This document shows positions 41,935 through 53,340 of a stretch of 64,000 nt of DNA, in pieces. The DNA is from Aplectana chamaeleonis (taxonomy: Eukaryota > Nematoda > Chromadorea > Rhabditida > Cosmocercidae). The notes beneath the pieces were generated by a model, which did no database searches, was not told the origin of the DNA, and saw only the letters and a list, made by a program, of their open reading frames with translations. Position numbers and translations under genes: made by a program. Each line of letters opens with the position of its first letter. Positions within the stretch are counted from its first letter, which is position 1. The DNA lies in contig JAPDOI010001573.1 of NCBI GenBank assembly GCA_029168955.1, positions 33,501-97,500 on the forward strand. The letters are read 5' to 3'.

Positions 41935-43258
41935 AAACAGAGAAGAAGAAAAACGCACTGGTCACCCAAAAGCACTGACGGTCTAAACCTGAAAATCTCT
42001 ACACGATAGCCACAGACCAATCATTCCTTTACTTTCTCCGCTCCTATATCAACGCTTCTGGGAATTTTCCCAAATCAATGATTTCGTTGTTCCGAGTTTC
42101 ATGGAGAACAAAACCTGCCCCATGGTCCCTGACTCGGAGCTCTGATCACACATCCATGAAACTTCAAGATTGTTACGGTATTCTAGCCACAAAGTGTAGG
42201 TTTCGACAAAATACCGCAGTCACAACATACTACTTTCTCATACCTCGGCGTCTGTCTCATTGAGAGGAACAAAAAAGTTACCTCAGAAATTAAGTTCGTC
42301 GATTTGGAATAAGTTGTGGTGATCCTGCAGGAAAAACGCAGGAAACGCCTTCTTGAAAAAAAGATGTACACTATTCCACATGCTTGCGGAACAAAAAAAG
42401 TCAACTGGTGCATCGTTTTGGCGAAACCCGGAAGCCAAGAATACACTTCGCGTCTGTGACATGATTCCCGTACCTTTCTCCTCAGAATTCTCTTCGGGAC
42501 AGCACTAATCGGTTTTCAAAACTCGCACTTCAAAAACTCGATGAGCCTCGATTCGAATCTATCTATGGTCTGCATGGTCCACTCTTGACTAGTTGTGTCC
42601 AGTTTTAGATCACAGTTCCTTTCTTGCCTCTATTTAGATTGCATTTCTTGCTTGTCGTTTCTCAGTCCAGTTCACATTTTGGATTTACCTAAGGTGTTTA
42701 TAGTACTTCAGCTTTGAGGATTATTAATTTGAATTTATTAAAATTAAAGCTCGAAACCGGGAAAATTTTCTATACCAACAAGATTTACCCAGCCCCAATT
42801 AACGTCGACATTGGCGTAATCTAGCCTACTGCTAGTAAAAACTATTGAATTCGCATCCTTTAAAGTCGTGGAGGTTTTTTGCACACGTCCTATGTACAGG
42901 CTGAAAGAACGCAAAATTCTCATGGTTTCTACGCGTGCTGGTGCGGAGCGGAGGTTGGAGACAGCGAGAGAGCAGAGGGCAGACATTGACTGCAGCATCG
43001 CGCACGCCGCACGCTCCATGAGTGATGAGAATTTCAGGTTTTCACAAAGGGTACATATTATTTCAATACGTTGAGAGAAGATGAAAAAACCCACGAACTG
43101 TTCCTGGAATCCGCCACACCGTAACGATACGACGTTGCAAACAGGTCGCGAGATCCACTCATCGTTCTGAAACAGTACTCCGTCTTACTCTATCGATTTC
43201 TATTAGGGTGTCTCGATAGAAATGCGAATTCTGTATTGATTTCAGAATTTCACTTTAA
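41935..43258. other. Mostly unassigned, with one dispersed repeat
   Basis: 42929-43055 is a copy of the GGTGCGGAGCGGAGG repeat (TGGTGCGGAGCGGAGGTTGG). The rest (42000-42900) is AT-rich, with overlapping short ORFs on both strands and no recognised motif. Confidence 0.45.
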
Positions 43259-43688
43259 GGCAGTTTTCACGATAAATCTCACTTCCAATACCTCCACGGT
43301 TTACAGAAGGTCTGGTGCCCTATATAGCGAAGCACGCTTGAAAAGGACGCGAAAGTCGCGTTTTTTAGCCAAGATAGGTCCTCCCTTGTTTACGATGATT
43401 TTTTTAGCGTGGAGGAATTGACCGCTATAAAGGATGATGCCTATCACTGCAATCAAGCGATCAGCTCACTTATCAGCCCTTCCTTGACTTGATTATTCCT
43501 GTAATTTGAGCCTTCATTTGTTCATATCGAGAGGGCGGATCTGGTACACCAAAACGCTTGTTTGCAGCCGTTATTTTGTCACTCCTGGCTCGTTTTTACC
43601 GTTTTTTTGACACTGCGAGCCTAGAATCCTTCTCGCCTATCATTTCACTGTGAAAAGTCACCGATGATGTTCATCGTGAACGCTGCCT
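43259..43688. mobile_element. TTAA-flanked MITE, inverted relative of 2339-2784
   Basis: The left end reads TTTAAGGCAGTTTTCACGATAA and the right end reads CATCGTGAACGCTGCCT-TTAA. The interior matches the element at 2339-2784 in reverse. No ORF of interest. Confidence 0.82.
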
Positions 43689-43944
43689 TTAAATTGTTTC
43701 TAAGCCTAACAAGTCGATGAAGCACGTGTCAACAAAATCGAAAACGAACTTATACATTTTTTGAAAAGAAATTAACTTGGGAAAGGCGTGAATATATGAT
43801 ATCAGAGATTGTGGAAGCATCAATACGATTGAGCCTAGTCTGAAATTTCATTACATACAAGTTTTTGGTGTTACACCGGAAATCAAGAAATGTGAAGAGT
43901 CTACCATTGGAAATTTAAAAAATTGCGCCGATTAATAGAAGTAC

Positions 43945-44030
43945 ACCCTCTATTAGAAGTACACCTCTAATAGAAGTACACCAAAAAGAGAAAGCTGAGT
44001 ATTAGAAGTACATGTACTTCTAAAAGGGAA
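43945..44030 (+). repeat. Short tandem repeat TAGAAGTACACC
   Basis: TTAGAAGTACA or TAATAGAAGTACACC is repeated about five times, partly inverted at ATGTACTTCTAAAAGG. Probably a small satellite or the remains of a hairpin. Confidence 0.7.
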
Positions 44031-44165
44031 AGTACGGTATCTTTTTTCTAGGAAGCCGCGTTGCAGATATTATCACGCTATCTTTAGAGCGGAAAGGCTG
44101 TTTTTCCATTTTCACTAATGTGTTGTCTTGAAAACAGCCGCTCGGCTTCTATGTTTAAACTATCA

Positions 44166-45440
44166 TGGCCGGGTCGCGGCCATAGCTTTGTTGATGTGGA
44201 GACAGCGGTCCGAGAGGTGAAGGTTCCTGGAGGGGTTGACGGACATAAAGCTGAAGTTAGCTTCTCACCTCAATTCGAAAAATGAACATCATTTTCATAA
44301 CCTCCATTTTTCGGTCTTGGCGTCTTTTTTTTGTGCCTCACACTTCATGAGGTGACCTTACCTCTACCAAGAAATTACAGGCTTTCCGCCGTTAACATTC
44401 CAACCTTCGGAGAAGGATGTTAAGAGAAAGTGTTTTTTTGAAATTTCCATGAAATTCTTCGACGAAAAGTATTTTCAGGATTTACCGCGCTCTGAACCAA
44501 GTTCGGCTTGCAAAGTGCCAGTTTTCCCCTTATAACTTTTTCCCCTTGAAATAAGTCCTTGGAGGAGGTTGTTTTTGGAAGTCTCATGAAATTCTGCATC
44601 GAATAGCGTTTTCAGGTACAACGAATACGTTCTCACTCTTACAGCCTATTTCGGTTTATGAAGTGCATTTTTTTGTGCCTGAAAATAACGGTTTTTCGTT
44701 CATAACTTTTCTACGCTAAAAGATGGACGTTTCGAAACACCACTTTTTCGCCTATAACTCTTTAACCGTTGAAGATATGGTTATGGTAAAGGTTGTGTTT
44801 AAAATCTACGTAAAATTCTGCGTCGAATGGAATATCGGGTTCTTAACTTTGCTTGCCCTATAAGCCAGCCAGGTCGGTGGAGCCGATCTCCATTGTTGGC
44901 CCCAATGAGACTCTGCGTCTCCTATCTACACCATAGAGGCGAGAGCACCCTCTGGAGATTAGTAAAGAGCTCAGGTCCACCGACCTGGCTGGCTTATGGG
45001 GCAAGCAAAGTTAAGAACCCGATATTCCATTCGACGCAGAATTTCACGCAGATTTCAAAAACAACCTTTACCGCAACCCTGTAAGAGTTATGGACAAAAA
45101 AGTGGTGTTTTGTAAAACGAGATAACCTCAAGGATCGAGAGAATATTCTTCCTACCTGGAAGGATCAGTAGACGCAGAATTCTATGGGGATTCCGAAAAC
45201 AACCTTCATCAAAGGTCTGTCTCTGGGTAGAAAAAAGTTATGGACGAAAAACCGGCAATGACATCCATCCAATCTCGAAAATGACTTGCATGAATGTCGG
45301 ATCACTTTCATTCCTTTTCGGGGCGTTTCCCCGGCCGTCACCAGTTCCCCCAATGGTGAAGGTCTGCCCAGAGGTGAAGGTTGGGTGGGTACCTGGCTCC
45401 ACCCAGCGAAGCTATGGTCGCGGCTCCCCCCCCCCATCCA
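44166..45440. repeat. 1.27-kb foldback element, full copy
   Basis: The ends are complementary (GTCGCGGCCATAGCTTTGTT near 44173 and AGCGAAGCTATGGTCGCGGC near 45405). The inner arms are almost perfect for about 110 bp around the loop (44785-44895 and 44965-45075, with GCGTCGAATGGAATATCGGG). The arms contain three to four sub-repeats around GACGCAGAATT/AAATTCTGCGTCGA and AAGTTATGGACGAAAAA. The right half is also present at 1-660. No transposase is present. Confidence 0.82.
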
Positions 45441-45459
45441 GAGATTGACGATAGTATAA

Positions 45460-45935
45460 CTTCTTTACGTGCAATACCAATATGCGACGAATGTAGCCTG
45501 CTCACTGAAGGTCACAACTGTCTCACCTAGTGAAGAGTCTTCTTCCTATCCGAGATAGCAATCGAATCCAAAAAGCCAGAGCTATTGAACTGTGGAGTGG
45601 AAAAGTCGGACGAGGCGGCGCGTGAACCCGCCTTTGCATCAGTTAGCTGATGTTGCACCCATTTCTCACCACAATTTGTCTTTTAAAACGATTAAAGGTG
45701 CTTGGCGATGATTAATTTGGGACATCTGAAAGCCTAAGCAAGTTTCCGTGTGCACTGAGCTGGATCCGACTCGATAGCAGCCGTCAGTGGATCATTGCTC
45801 AACGCTTGCAGTCTTTCTTTGCGTTCTTGATCCTCAAGAGTGTCATCACGACTCTGGAATTGCTGAAACCACCGATATCAACAACTTTCAGGAAAGGAGG
45901 TCCTCTCGAAATGGTGCGCTGAGCGTCTCATGCGA
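45460..45935 (-). pseudogene. Mariner transposase N-terminal remnant
   Basis: The minus strand reads RWFQQFQSRDDTLEDQERKE, then LSNDPLTAAIESDPAQCTRK-LA, a stop, and after frameshifts GEKWVQHQLTDAKAGSRA and SSGFLDSI. WFxxF-x-DxxLEDxER followed by ESDPxQxTRxLA is the helix-turn-helix and linker region of mariner transposases, and KWVxHxLT precedes the catalytic core. Many stops show it is old. No terminal repeats were found, and the catalytic core is absent apart from a trace. Confidence 0.8.
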
Positions 45936-46455
45936 ATCGACCTCGTTTTAACTTTGGAAAAAAGTGTATAACATGCGTGCTCCACAATATGTTTTTGTCC
46001 TTTACCTTCCGAAGCGATTACTCACGAAAACTATAGCAGCACCAATGAGTGAAAAAAGGGGGATACGCGCACCCAATCGGGTATTGATGATCACAACTAT
46101 TTAAGCGAAATCACCTCGCGCGATTTCTCGGTCACGGTGCGACTGTAAAAAACGCAGGAACGCGAATGAACTCTGAACGCCGCTCAGGAATCTATCGGAT
46201 TTGCTAATTCAATCGTTTTGTCGACAATAATCGACCGCGCGAAGGGTAACTCGTCCACTTTCACCCGCGAACAAAAACAACCGTTATTCCTCTATTCGCA
46301 TACAGTTTTCGTTGGTTTTTTTTCGTGAGTACCCCATATTACCAGCTCCAAGCCTTCGCTTTATGTCATAAAATCGATATCCTTGTTGAGAGTGTCTGCT
46401 GCCTTTAGACGCGTATTCCCTATGAGCTTCAAGGTTCGCTGTTAAAGAGCTAATC

Positions 46456-46611
46456 GCAAGTAACATCGACATGGATCGTGAAGAGACTTCTCGTTCACTG
46501 TTGAAGGTTGGCGCAAACTCGGTGCACCTATGTTATACATAGCATGTGGCACCGAGTTTTCGCCAACATTCAACAGTGAATGCGAAGTCCCTTCCCGATC
46601 CATGACAACGT
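46456..46611. repeat. Hairpin repeat (CACTCGGTGCAC family), full copy
   Basis: Arms AACATCGACATGGATCG / CGATCCATGACAACGTT, with TTGGCGCAAACTCGGTGCAC and GTGGCACCGAGTTTTCGCCA next to the loop. The organisation is the same as at 10303-10449 and 58262-58396. Confidence 0.82.
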
Positions 46612-47076
46612 TATTATTCAATGCATGTCTACCTGATAAATCAAAGAATTCAATGAAGCAGAAAAAATAAAAAATCGTCAACGATGAGAAATGAATGTAC
46701 TCTGGGTCGCAGCAGTGCTCGTCATATGCCGACCTCTTTCGCAAGATACGATGTCAAAAAAACCGTGATAATGGGGTGGTAGAAGTGACAGTGCGAAAGG
46801 ATTCGCCAAAAGTGGAGCGCCACAAAACTAGGGAGTCAAAGGAATCTGAGAATTATGTATAATCCTTTCTGATAAGGAGGGTTTCAGTTCCGACCCATAA
46901 TCGATCGACAATCTGAAAGCCGAAGGTAGCGAATGGGAAAGGTTCCTTAGAATCCGTCACAATTCTCTATCGACTATTTTCACGGTTGTAGTAGATTCAA
47001 TTTCCACAAAAAGGAATCGCATGATGTTCGAGCAGCTGCCGTCTCTGAAGGGTGACTATAAGAAATTCTCATAGAT

Positions 47077-47307
47077 TTGATGAGGAATAGCTCGGGGCCT
47101 TATACTCGAGAAATAAAGAGAGGAACTTTGTTTTATGACGTTAGAAACTATTTAGCTGCAGATATTGTTCATAAAGAAGATACAGCTGGGTCTGGGAATT
47201 CGAGCAAGGGTTTGGGAACGCTGATAAGCGATGCTGGCGAGTTTTTCGGCAAATTGCCGATAGAAGTCTATAGATATGTAGTTTCGCGGAATAAGCTGAC
47301 TCATTGA
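47077..47307 (+). CDS. Orphan ORF or exon, unidentified
   Basis: A 76-codon frame reads NSSGPYTREIKRGTLFYDVR, NYLAADIVHKEDTAGS, then LISDAGEFFGKLPIEVYRYV and VSRNKLTH, followed by TGA. It is not part of a repeat recognised here, and its composition looks coding. Whether the upstream ATG is used or the frame is a terminal exon is unclear. No family was recognised. Confidence 0.3.
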   Translation: MMRNSSGPYTREIKRGTLFYDVRNYLAADIVHKEDTAGSGNSSKGLGTLISDAGEFFGKLPIEVYRYVVSRNKLTH

Positions 47308-47395
47308 TTCATGAAAACCGGCGCTATCTATAACTATCGTTATTTATTAACGCGGGCACCGTCATAATTACCCAAAAACCTGCCTTATTCCCTAA

Positions 47396-47846
47396 AGGCA
47401 TAGTCCAAGCTCAGGGGCGAAATCTGAGAAAACGACATAGTTGTGGAGTGGACCCACCCTTTATAAAGCCCGCCAAATGCGAACTCTCGATTTCCCCGAA
47501 TAAGCGAGACATAGGGGAAGCCACCCTGGGGCGCCCACATCCCGAAGCCACTATGGCACGCCCCTTTTACGATGTTTCGAGCTTAACAGTGGCGATATGA
47601 GCAATGGTTTTTGAACAATATCCCCCCTTCTTGCCTTCATTTTGAGCCTCTCTATCCATACAGGTCCGCTCGCATACATCGGCTGCAAATGACGGAAGTT
47701 ACAAGCCTCGGACACATCGTCCACCATGCTTCCTTAGCTCCGTAGGGCGTCTTTTTCGATTCCGGAGACATGGTTGGAATCAGCGTTGGACCGCTCTCAA
47801 GATAAGTAGAGAAACAGAAAAACGAATCTGAGGTTGGACTGTGCCT
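47396..47846. mobile_element. TTAA-flanked MITE, AGGCACAG family, first of a chain
   Basis: It begins CTAA-AGGCATAGTCCAAGCTCAGG and ends GAGGTTGGACTGTGCCT-TTAA. The core TACAAGCCTCGGACACATCG is shared with other copies. The right TTAA is also the left TTAA of the next element. Confidence 0.88.
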
Positions 47847-47850
47847 TTAA

Positions 47851-48336
47851 AGGCAGCAGACACGCTCGCAAAAGTTGTCGAGATAACTACATTAGTGGGG
47901 TCGTACGGGCCCTAGAAGAGCGCTCACGAAGTTGGAAGAGTTGGAAACGAGTTAAAATGAACGTATTTGAGCCGTATTGAGTCCCCAAATCATCCTTTCT
48001 CCGCCCATCAATACGGGCTCCGCCCTTCCATTCAGATGTTCCATGCTCGATTACGGTCATTTTGGTTTACTTTTCACGCTTCTAAGGGCGTAAGCGTTCC
48101 AGAAAGGGCTGTACGAGTACATAGGCGTCGTTATCCCAACAAATTTGTCGCTAGCTCCGATATTTCAGCGAATGCTGTACAACTCGTCCACTTTTGGACC
48201 AATATAGAACCAACCGTTATATCTTCATTTCAGTCGAATTTTTTTTTGGTTTTTTCGTTATTTCTGAATACTAACAGCTTCAGACTTTCTATTCATTCCA
48301 TGAAATTGATATCATTTTTGAGCGTGTACGCTGCCT
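47851..48336. mobile_element. TTAA-flanked MITE (AGGCAGCAGACACGCTCGC ends), second of a chain
   Basis: Ends are TTAA-AGGCAGCAGACACGCTCGC and GAGCGTGTACGCTGCCT-TTAA. This subfamily has one copy here. Both flanking TTAA sites are shared with neighbours. Confidence 0.85.
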
Positions 48337-48340
48337 TTAA

Positions 48341-48869
48341 AGGCAGTGGTCGCGATCAAATATGCTTGTCTTCTTTTCCTCACTAAAACCTTTTCTGAGT
48401 CTAGAGTAGCAGAACCTATAAGAAAAAATCGCGGAAAAACCGCCGTTTCGGTCCAACTTCGAAGCCTGAACTTTCTTGTCTTTTGATGGCGGACGAGTCC
48501 ACTCCACACCATCGGCATCCATGATCTCTAATATCAAGAACATCAGCTGGTTTGGGATTGAATTTCAATTAACGAACATTGACTCTAGTCAAAAACATTG
48601 ACTGAAGTGCTTGCTTTCATTGTTCAACTGCTTTTATTAGGTAGATTTGCATTCATTTCTTCCCTGGATGTCGATGATTTTTGACTTCTCGGCATGAGAC
48701 TGCGATCTTTTTGAGCGGAGCTGTGCACGTGTGCTCGAACTGGCATCTTTGGGCCCTAGAAACTCTAATTCTAACCCGTTTTTCAGCGCGCTACCTTCAT
48801 AGCTTTTCAACTGTTTTCGATCTGAGCTGATATTTTTTTCGATAACGTTTTTCATCGTGGTCACTGCTT
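48341..48869. mobile_element. TTAA-flanked MITE, GTGGTCGCGATC family, copy 4, third of a chain
   Basis: It begins directly after the shared TTAA with AGGCAGTGGTCGCGATCAAA and ends CATCGTGGTCACTGCT before TTAA at 48870-48873. A hAT-like element is inserted only a few bases further on. Confidence 0.9.
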
Positions 48870-48885
48870 TTAAGTGTCTCCCAAC

Positions 48886-50262
48886 CAGTGCTGTGCGGAA
48901 ATCTTTATCAAAATTTTCGGAAACGGAAACGGAAGAAAAATGGTCAAAAAACGCCGGAAACGGAAGAGACCGAAAAAAAATATTTGTTGTCTTATTCTCA
49001 TGCTTCGTCGCTGCTCATTGCTTGCAGCTCTCACTCAATAACCAGCGATTTCAAGCAATAACCAATGCTTATTCAAAATAAAGTCAGTACGAGGCATTCA
49101 ACGATTTCGAAGTCTCGCTTCTGGAAATTCGAAAAGGCACTCTCGAAAAATACTTATTACATGTAGCAGCCCTTCGAAATAGTGTACAGAAGGGGTGTGG
49201 GGTAATAGCCGTTTGCCGATTGCAGTTTGCTAGCCGTCTTGGGTTTGCCGTTGCCGTTTGCTGAAATTCTATTTTTCAATGCCGCACACCTCTGAGGTAC
49301 AGGCTGTCCCCCAGAAAGCAGTCCAAGCGGCACTAGGTGTCCTTCAAGGCTGATCAGATGTCAATTTTTAGAGAATCAATGATCAGCGACTACTCAGGCG
49401 CCTCTCGGCCCCATAGCCGCCTGGCAGTACGGCTCGTTCTCCCAATCTGCGGGTCGGCTTTTGTTGCTGTTCGGGTCACTGCTGCCGCTTTCCGAGCCAC
49501 TGCTGTTGCTGTCCGGGCTTTTCCAGTTGGCCCAAACGGCAACAGCAGTGGCCCGGACATTGGAAGAAAGAGCCGAACTGTTAGGCGGCTCAAATTCCTT
49601 TTCGGTGCGGCTCGGGGCCGGGAATCGCCTTAGTACTTTATCTTCTTTCCAACCATATTTGCCTATTAGAGTGGATACCAAAAGATTGGATTTGAAAATG
49701 AAAAAATCCTTGGCGAGATGGGAAAATTCTCTTATGATCTGCCTCAAACGAGCCTCTCCTCTGCCCGTGGTCACCTCCACCTGTCTCCGCCGAGACTTCT
49801 TCCTGGAAGACAGTCTGCACGTGCAAAAAACAACTATCTCGATTTTTGTTGCTGTCGCGGCGGCAAACAAGCGAAGAAGTGGAATCAAGAAGAAAAGCTT
49901 CAGGAAACCATTGAATCTCAGAGAAAAAGCTACATAATTTCGAAAATAATTCTCAAAAAGCGTTTAGATTTGTGCCACGCCCATTTCGTGTCATCATTTT
50001 ATAGAGTTCCAATCTCAGGCCCCCAAACTTCGTGAATGATCTCAGCCACGCTCAGATACTCGCTTTACACATGAGGCCGGATGTAGTTTTCAGCGTCTCC
50101 TGAAACCTTCAAAAATCCCTGCCTAAACCCACTATCATAGATCGTGTCGCACTAATTTATTCCGTTTACGGGCCAAAAAACTCGGAAACGGAAGCGTAAC
50201 GGATCAGCCCGAAAAACACCGGAAATACGGAATCGGAAACGGAACTGTTTTGCACAGCCCTG
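48886..50262. mobile_element. hAT-like element with GGAAACGG word-array ends
   Basis: The termini CAGTGCTGTGCGGAAA and GTTTTGCACAGCCCTG are imperfect inverted repeats, flanked by a perfect 8-bp duplication CTCCCAAC (48878-48885 and 50263-50270). GGAAACGGAAACGG words fill both ends (48915-48975 and 50185-50245). The middle has GCCGTTTGCCG and GCTGCTGTTGCTGTCCGGGC repeats around 49200-49570 and overlapping ORFs on both strands with no transposase motif. Confidence 0.92.
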
Positions 50263-50414
50263 CTCCCAACTTACATCACTAGGAGGTAGCGTTGATCATA
50301 AGAAAATCAGTTTTTTCTAATAAGCGTTTCATGGCAAATTTTTGAGAAGCGTCAGTATGAAAACCATCAGTCCTCGAAGAAAGTACACTGGTGAATCTTT
50401 GAAGATGTGGTTAA

Positions 50415-50888
50415 AGGCACAGTCCGACCTCAGAATCGAATTTTTGTTTCCCTGCCTATCTTGGAGAAAATTTTACGCTGATCACAAATGTGTCCCCAGA
50501 ATCGCTCAGAACTCACTGCGAACTGAGTTATGGCCCCTCAAAAATTCTGAATTTGAGCGACGAGAAGTTCGCGGACGAGTTGTCTCGGGCCTGTTTTTTC
50601 TCGTTATTCGCAGCCATCGTTTTGAAGCAGGTCACAAAATTAAGCCATACCGAAAACAAGTGGAAGAGCATAGACTTTGTTCAAAACCGGTCGCGCTTCT
50701 CTTCCCTATCGACACCAGAAGCTCGTCGGTTGGCGTTACCCATTTTCTCTTCCGTGGGGGCGGAGTCGACTTTTTCCTTGCCTTTTCTCGCTTATTTGAG
50801 CGAATTGAGATTTCGCGCTTGGCAGAGTTGCTATTCACGACGACCGCAGTATAATATCAAAAATTATCCCTGAGCTTGGACTGTGCCT
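50415..50888. mobile_element. TTAA-flanked MITE, AGGCACAGTCCGACCTC copy
   Basis: TTAA-AGGCACAGTCCGACCTCAG to GAGCTTGGACTGTGCCT-TTAA, nearly colinear with the element at 8031-8490. It is the best-preserved copy of this subfamily. ORFs in it (170 and 127 codons) are also present in fragments at 8051-8401 and are repeat-derived. Confidence 0.92.
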
Positions 50889-51103
50889 TTAATACATGAA
50901 AATAGGAATGGGTAATCTGATTAATAAATGTTTCCGTTTTTGAAGCAGCTGCTACAGAGAGTTTCTATCCTTCCAGACACCGCAAAGTTGAGCATTAGCG
51001 TGAGCAATACATACCTTCAATTCTAGAGCCAAATTTAGTTAGCGCAGCTCATGGACGCCCGCTCGCCGCGCAGGACGTATATCGGACGAGCTACACTCGG
51101 CAC

Positions 51104-51392
51104 CAGGGATGAGCGGATTTCCGCGTTCTGAAACCCGCAGTTTCGCGCGTTTCTATCCTTTCGCAATCCGCTTCCCGAAAACCGCACACAGTGCTGCGGA
51201 ACGCGGAAATATTAGGTCTATTGAGATAGAGGCAGCTAGTCAATAATTTCAAAAAACTTCTGCGTTTCGCACTTCGAAAACTGCATTTCCGAGCCTTTTT
51301 GGGGCGTTTCGCACCTGATTTCCAAAAACCGAAAAAAATTAGTGTCCAATCCCAATTTTCGAATTCTTAGAAATTTGTCCTGCTCATCCATG
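51104..51392. mobile_element. Small hAT-like element with TTCCGCG words, copy 1
   Basis: It starts CAGGGATGAGCGGA and ends TGCTCATCCATG, flanked by CTCGGCAC (51096-51103) and ATCGGCAC (51393-51400), a 7/8 match. The interior is packed with CCGCGTTCTGAAACCCGC-like words. It is inserted in a half copy of the CACTCGGTGCAC hairpin repeat. Confidence 0.82.
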
Positions 51393-51570
51393 ATCGGCAC
51401 GGATCGCACTGGTACATTTAGTTCCCTATTGACGGTTTGCGCAAAGTCGGTGCACGTACAGCAGCGAGCAAAAGCGAATAATAACTTGCATTTTTGCGAA
51501 TGCTGTTTTCCTACTCATCTCTGCCTAGTCTCGGCAAAACTTGCTGAGACCTCATTAGGTCATCAGAAAT

Positions 51571-51774
51571 ATAGTGGAGTCCACCAAGAGTGTCTCATTT
51601 ACTTATCAATGAGAAGCGGTCGGCTGGGGATCAATATGAATGAATCCCATACCAGCACGCTCGATACCGATTGAGCGAGAGCGGTTGTGCTGCAACGAGT
51701 TTCATGTTCATTGATCTCCACACGACCGCTTCTCATTGATAAGTAAATGAGACACTCTTGGTGGACTCCACCAT
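51571..51774. repeat. Near-perfect 204-bp palindrome (GTGGAGTCCACCAAGAG)
   Basis: The left arm GTGGAGTCCACCAAGAGTGT to AGAAGCGGTCG pairs with the right arm CGACCGCTTCTCATTGAT to ACACTCTTGGTGGACTCCAC over about 90 bp, with loop sequence around CGATACCGATTGAGCGAGAG. A second copy at 53667-54140 is split by a hAT-like element, and a third, worn copy follows at 54141-54310. Confidence 0.92.
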
Positions 51775-51786
51775 ATGTAACTAAGG

Positions 51787-51919
51787 CCCTAGTTATACAT
51801 CGGCGATTCGGTGTCGCTGGTTTTTGCGGGACGTCTGCGATTGGTCAAATTTCGAAATTGACCAAGAGCAGACATGTAGGGGAAGCTAGCCCCGGCGAAT
51901 TGCTGGTGTATAACTAGGG
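51787..51919. repeat. Small hairpin element, CCCTAGTTATACA ends
   Basis: CCCTAGTTATACA at 51787-51799 pairs exactly with TGTATAACTAGGG at 51907-51919, with further partial pairing of CGGCGATTCGG. It lies between the palindrome above and the CGGCAAATGCCG element. No target duplication is evident. Confidence 0.72.
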
Positions 51920-52040
51920 CCTATCGTGACGAGAGTTTCTTGGACCCAAGCGACAGCGACGGCTGGCCCTCCGCTACAGCGACGTCGCAGAGTTCTGCGA
52001 CCGCGACAGGTCTGTCGTAGGGTGTAACAATGGCCTAACA

Positions 52041-52936
52041 CGCCTTTCATGCTTTTGCGACAGCGGCAAATGCCGCAGATTTTCTATAGAAAAACGAGAA
52101 AAGCGACGCGGCATTTGCCGCCAGCGCAAAGTGGAGCTTTCAGGCATTCGCGGCAGCGGCGTCGCGAATCGTTGACCCCGTCGCTGTTTTTCGTTGGCCC
52201 CGTCGCCGTTCTCGATGGTCCCGTCGCGGTTTCTGCGGCAGCGACAAGAATGATTCCGACTATTTTCGTCGCTGCAGCTGGGCTCGTCGCAACATATCGT
52301 CTCGGGACCGTCACCCAACTCGGCATTTTGCCAGAGAAATCAGCTGATTTCTTCCTAGCATTTGGAATTCTGCTGCGCCACCGTCGTTATTCAAATACTA
52401 GAAATTCTGGCAACATTATTCAGTGATTTGCTGCAAATCTGTTCTGCTGAACAACAAGAAGATTTATTCGCTAAATGTGTTATGATCCTTCATTTCACCG
52501 TTCGATTTCTAACTATTTTAAACGCATTTGGTCCTGATGTGCTCTTCCCGCTTCGATGTTATTTTACGAGCATTTATTCAAATGATTGCTACAATTTCGC
52601 CGTGCTTGATACGAATCCATATCACCGAGCTATGCTGAATTAGACAGTATACTCTCTGATATAGGCTTGGAATCGCAGGTTTTTCCAATGCTGCCCATAA
52701 TATCCTAATATTTTCACTGAAATCTTCTTCTGAATATTGAAAATGTGTGAGTAATCACCTGATTTCGCCACAGCCGGGATGTTTGGCAAAATGCCCAGCC
52801 CACTGAAGGTCCCGGCACGATAAATAGCGGCAAACGCCGCCGCCGCCCTAGCGATTCGCGACAAATGCCGCAAAATGCTGATTTTGCTGTGGCTCCAAGT
52901 GCGGCATTTGCCGCAGTCGCAAAAGCATGAAAGGCG
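52041..52936. mobile_element. Element with CGCCTTTCATGCTTTTGCGAC inverted ends
   Basis: CGCCTTTCATGCTTTTGCGA at 52041 pairs with TCGCAAAAGCATGAAAGGCG ending 52936, and both continue into GCGGCAAATGCCGC words (52062-52160 and 52815-52915), another word array. The centre contains a plus-strand ORF (52362-52643, LEILATLFSDLLQICSAEQQ...) with hydrophobic stretches but no recognised family. The target duplication is unclear. Confidence 0.75.
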
Positions 52937-53199
52937 AGTAACATGCTGTGAGAAATCTCATATATTTACAGTCGGCATAGATCCTGGTGATAAATTGCGT
53001 TCCCCATTAAACGTTTTCGCGAACTCGGTGCACCTATGTTTCCTCCTTCCTTAGTTCCAAACCTTACAGCAGACGACGGGATCACAATTTATCATCCACC
53101 AAGAAATTCACAACAATTTTTCCCCTCTCCTTCCGAAATTCAAAGATTACCAACATAGCTGAGAAGACCAACCTTTTCAAGAAGTTGAAGAGTGACTAG

Positions 53200-53340
53200 C
53201 AAGGCTGTGCGTTATAACTTTAACGTGTTAACGCATTAACGGGTTAACGCGGTTATTTCTCGAAAATTAACGATTAACGCTTATCGAAAAAGTCTTGAAA
53301 TCACGTTAATTTATAATTCGTTAATTGTCGTAGAATTATG
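53200..53340. repeat. Solo end of a word-array element (GTTAACGC words)
   Basis: CAAGGCTGTGCGTTATAAC is followed by many TTAACG, CGTTAAC and GTTAATT words. The start resembles CAGGGCTGTGC at the end of 48886-50262, so this looks like one end of a related hAT-like element whose other end is missing. Confidence 0.6.

Noticed and set aside
49337..49937. Overlapping 98-164 codon ORFs on both strands
   Set aside because: They come from GCTGTTGCTGTC and GCCGTTTGCC repeats inside a hAT-like element; no transposase or other domain is seen.
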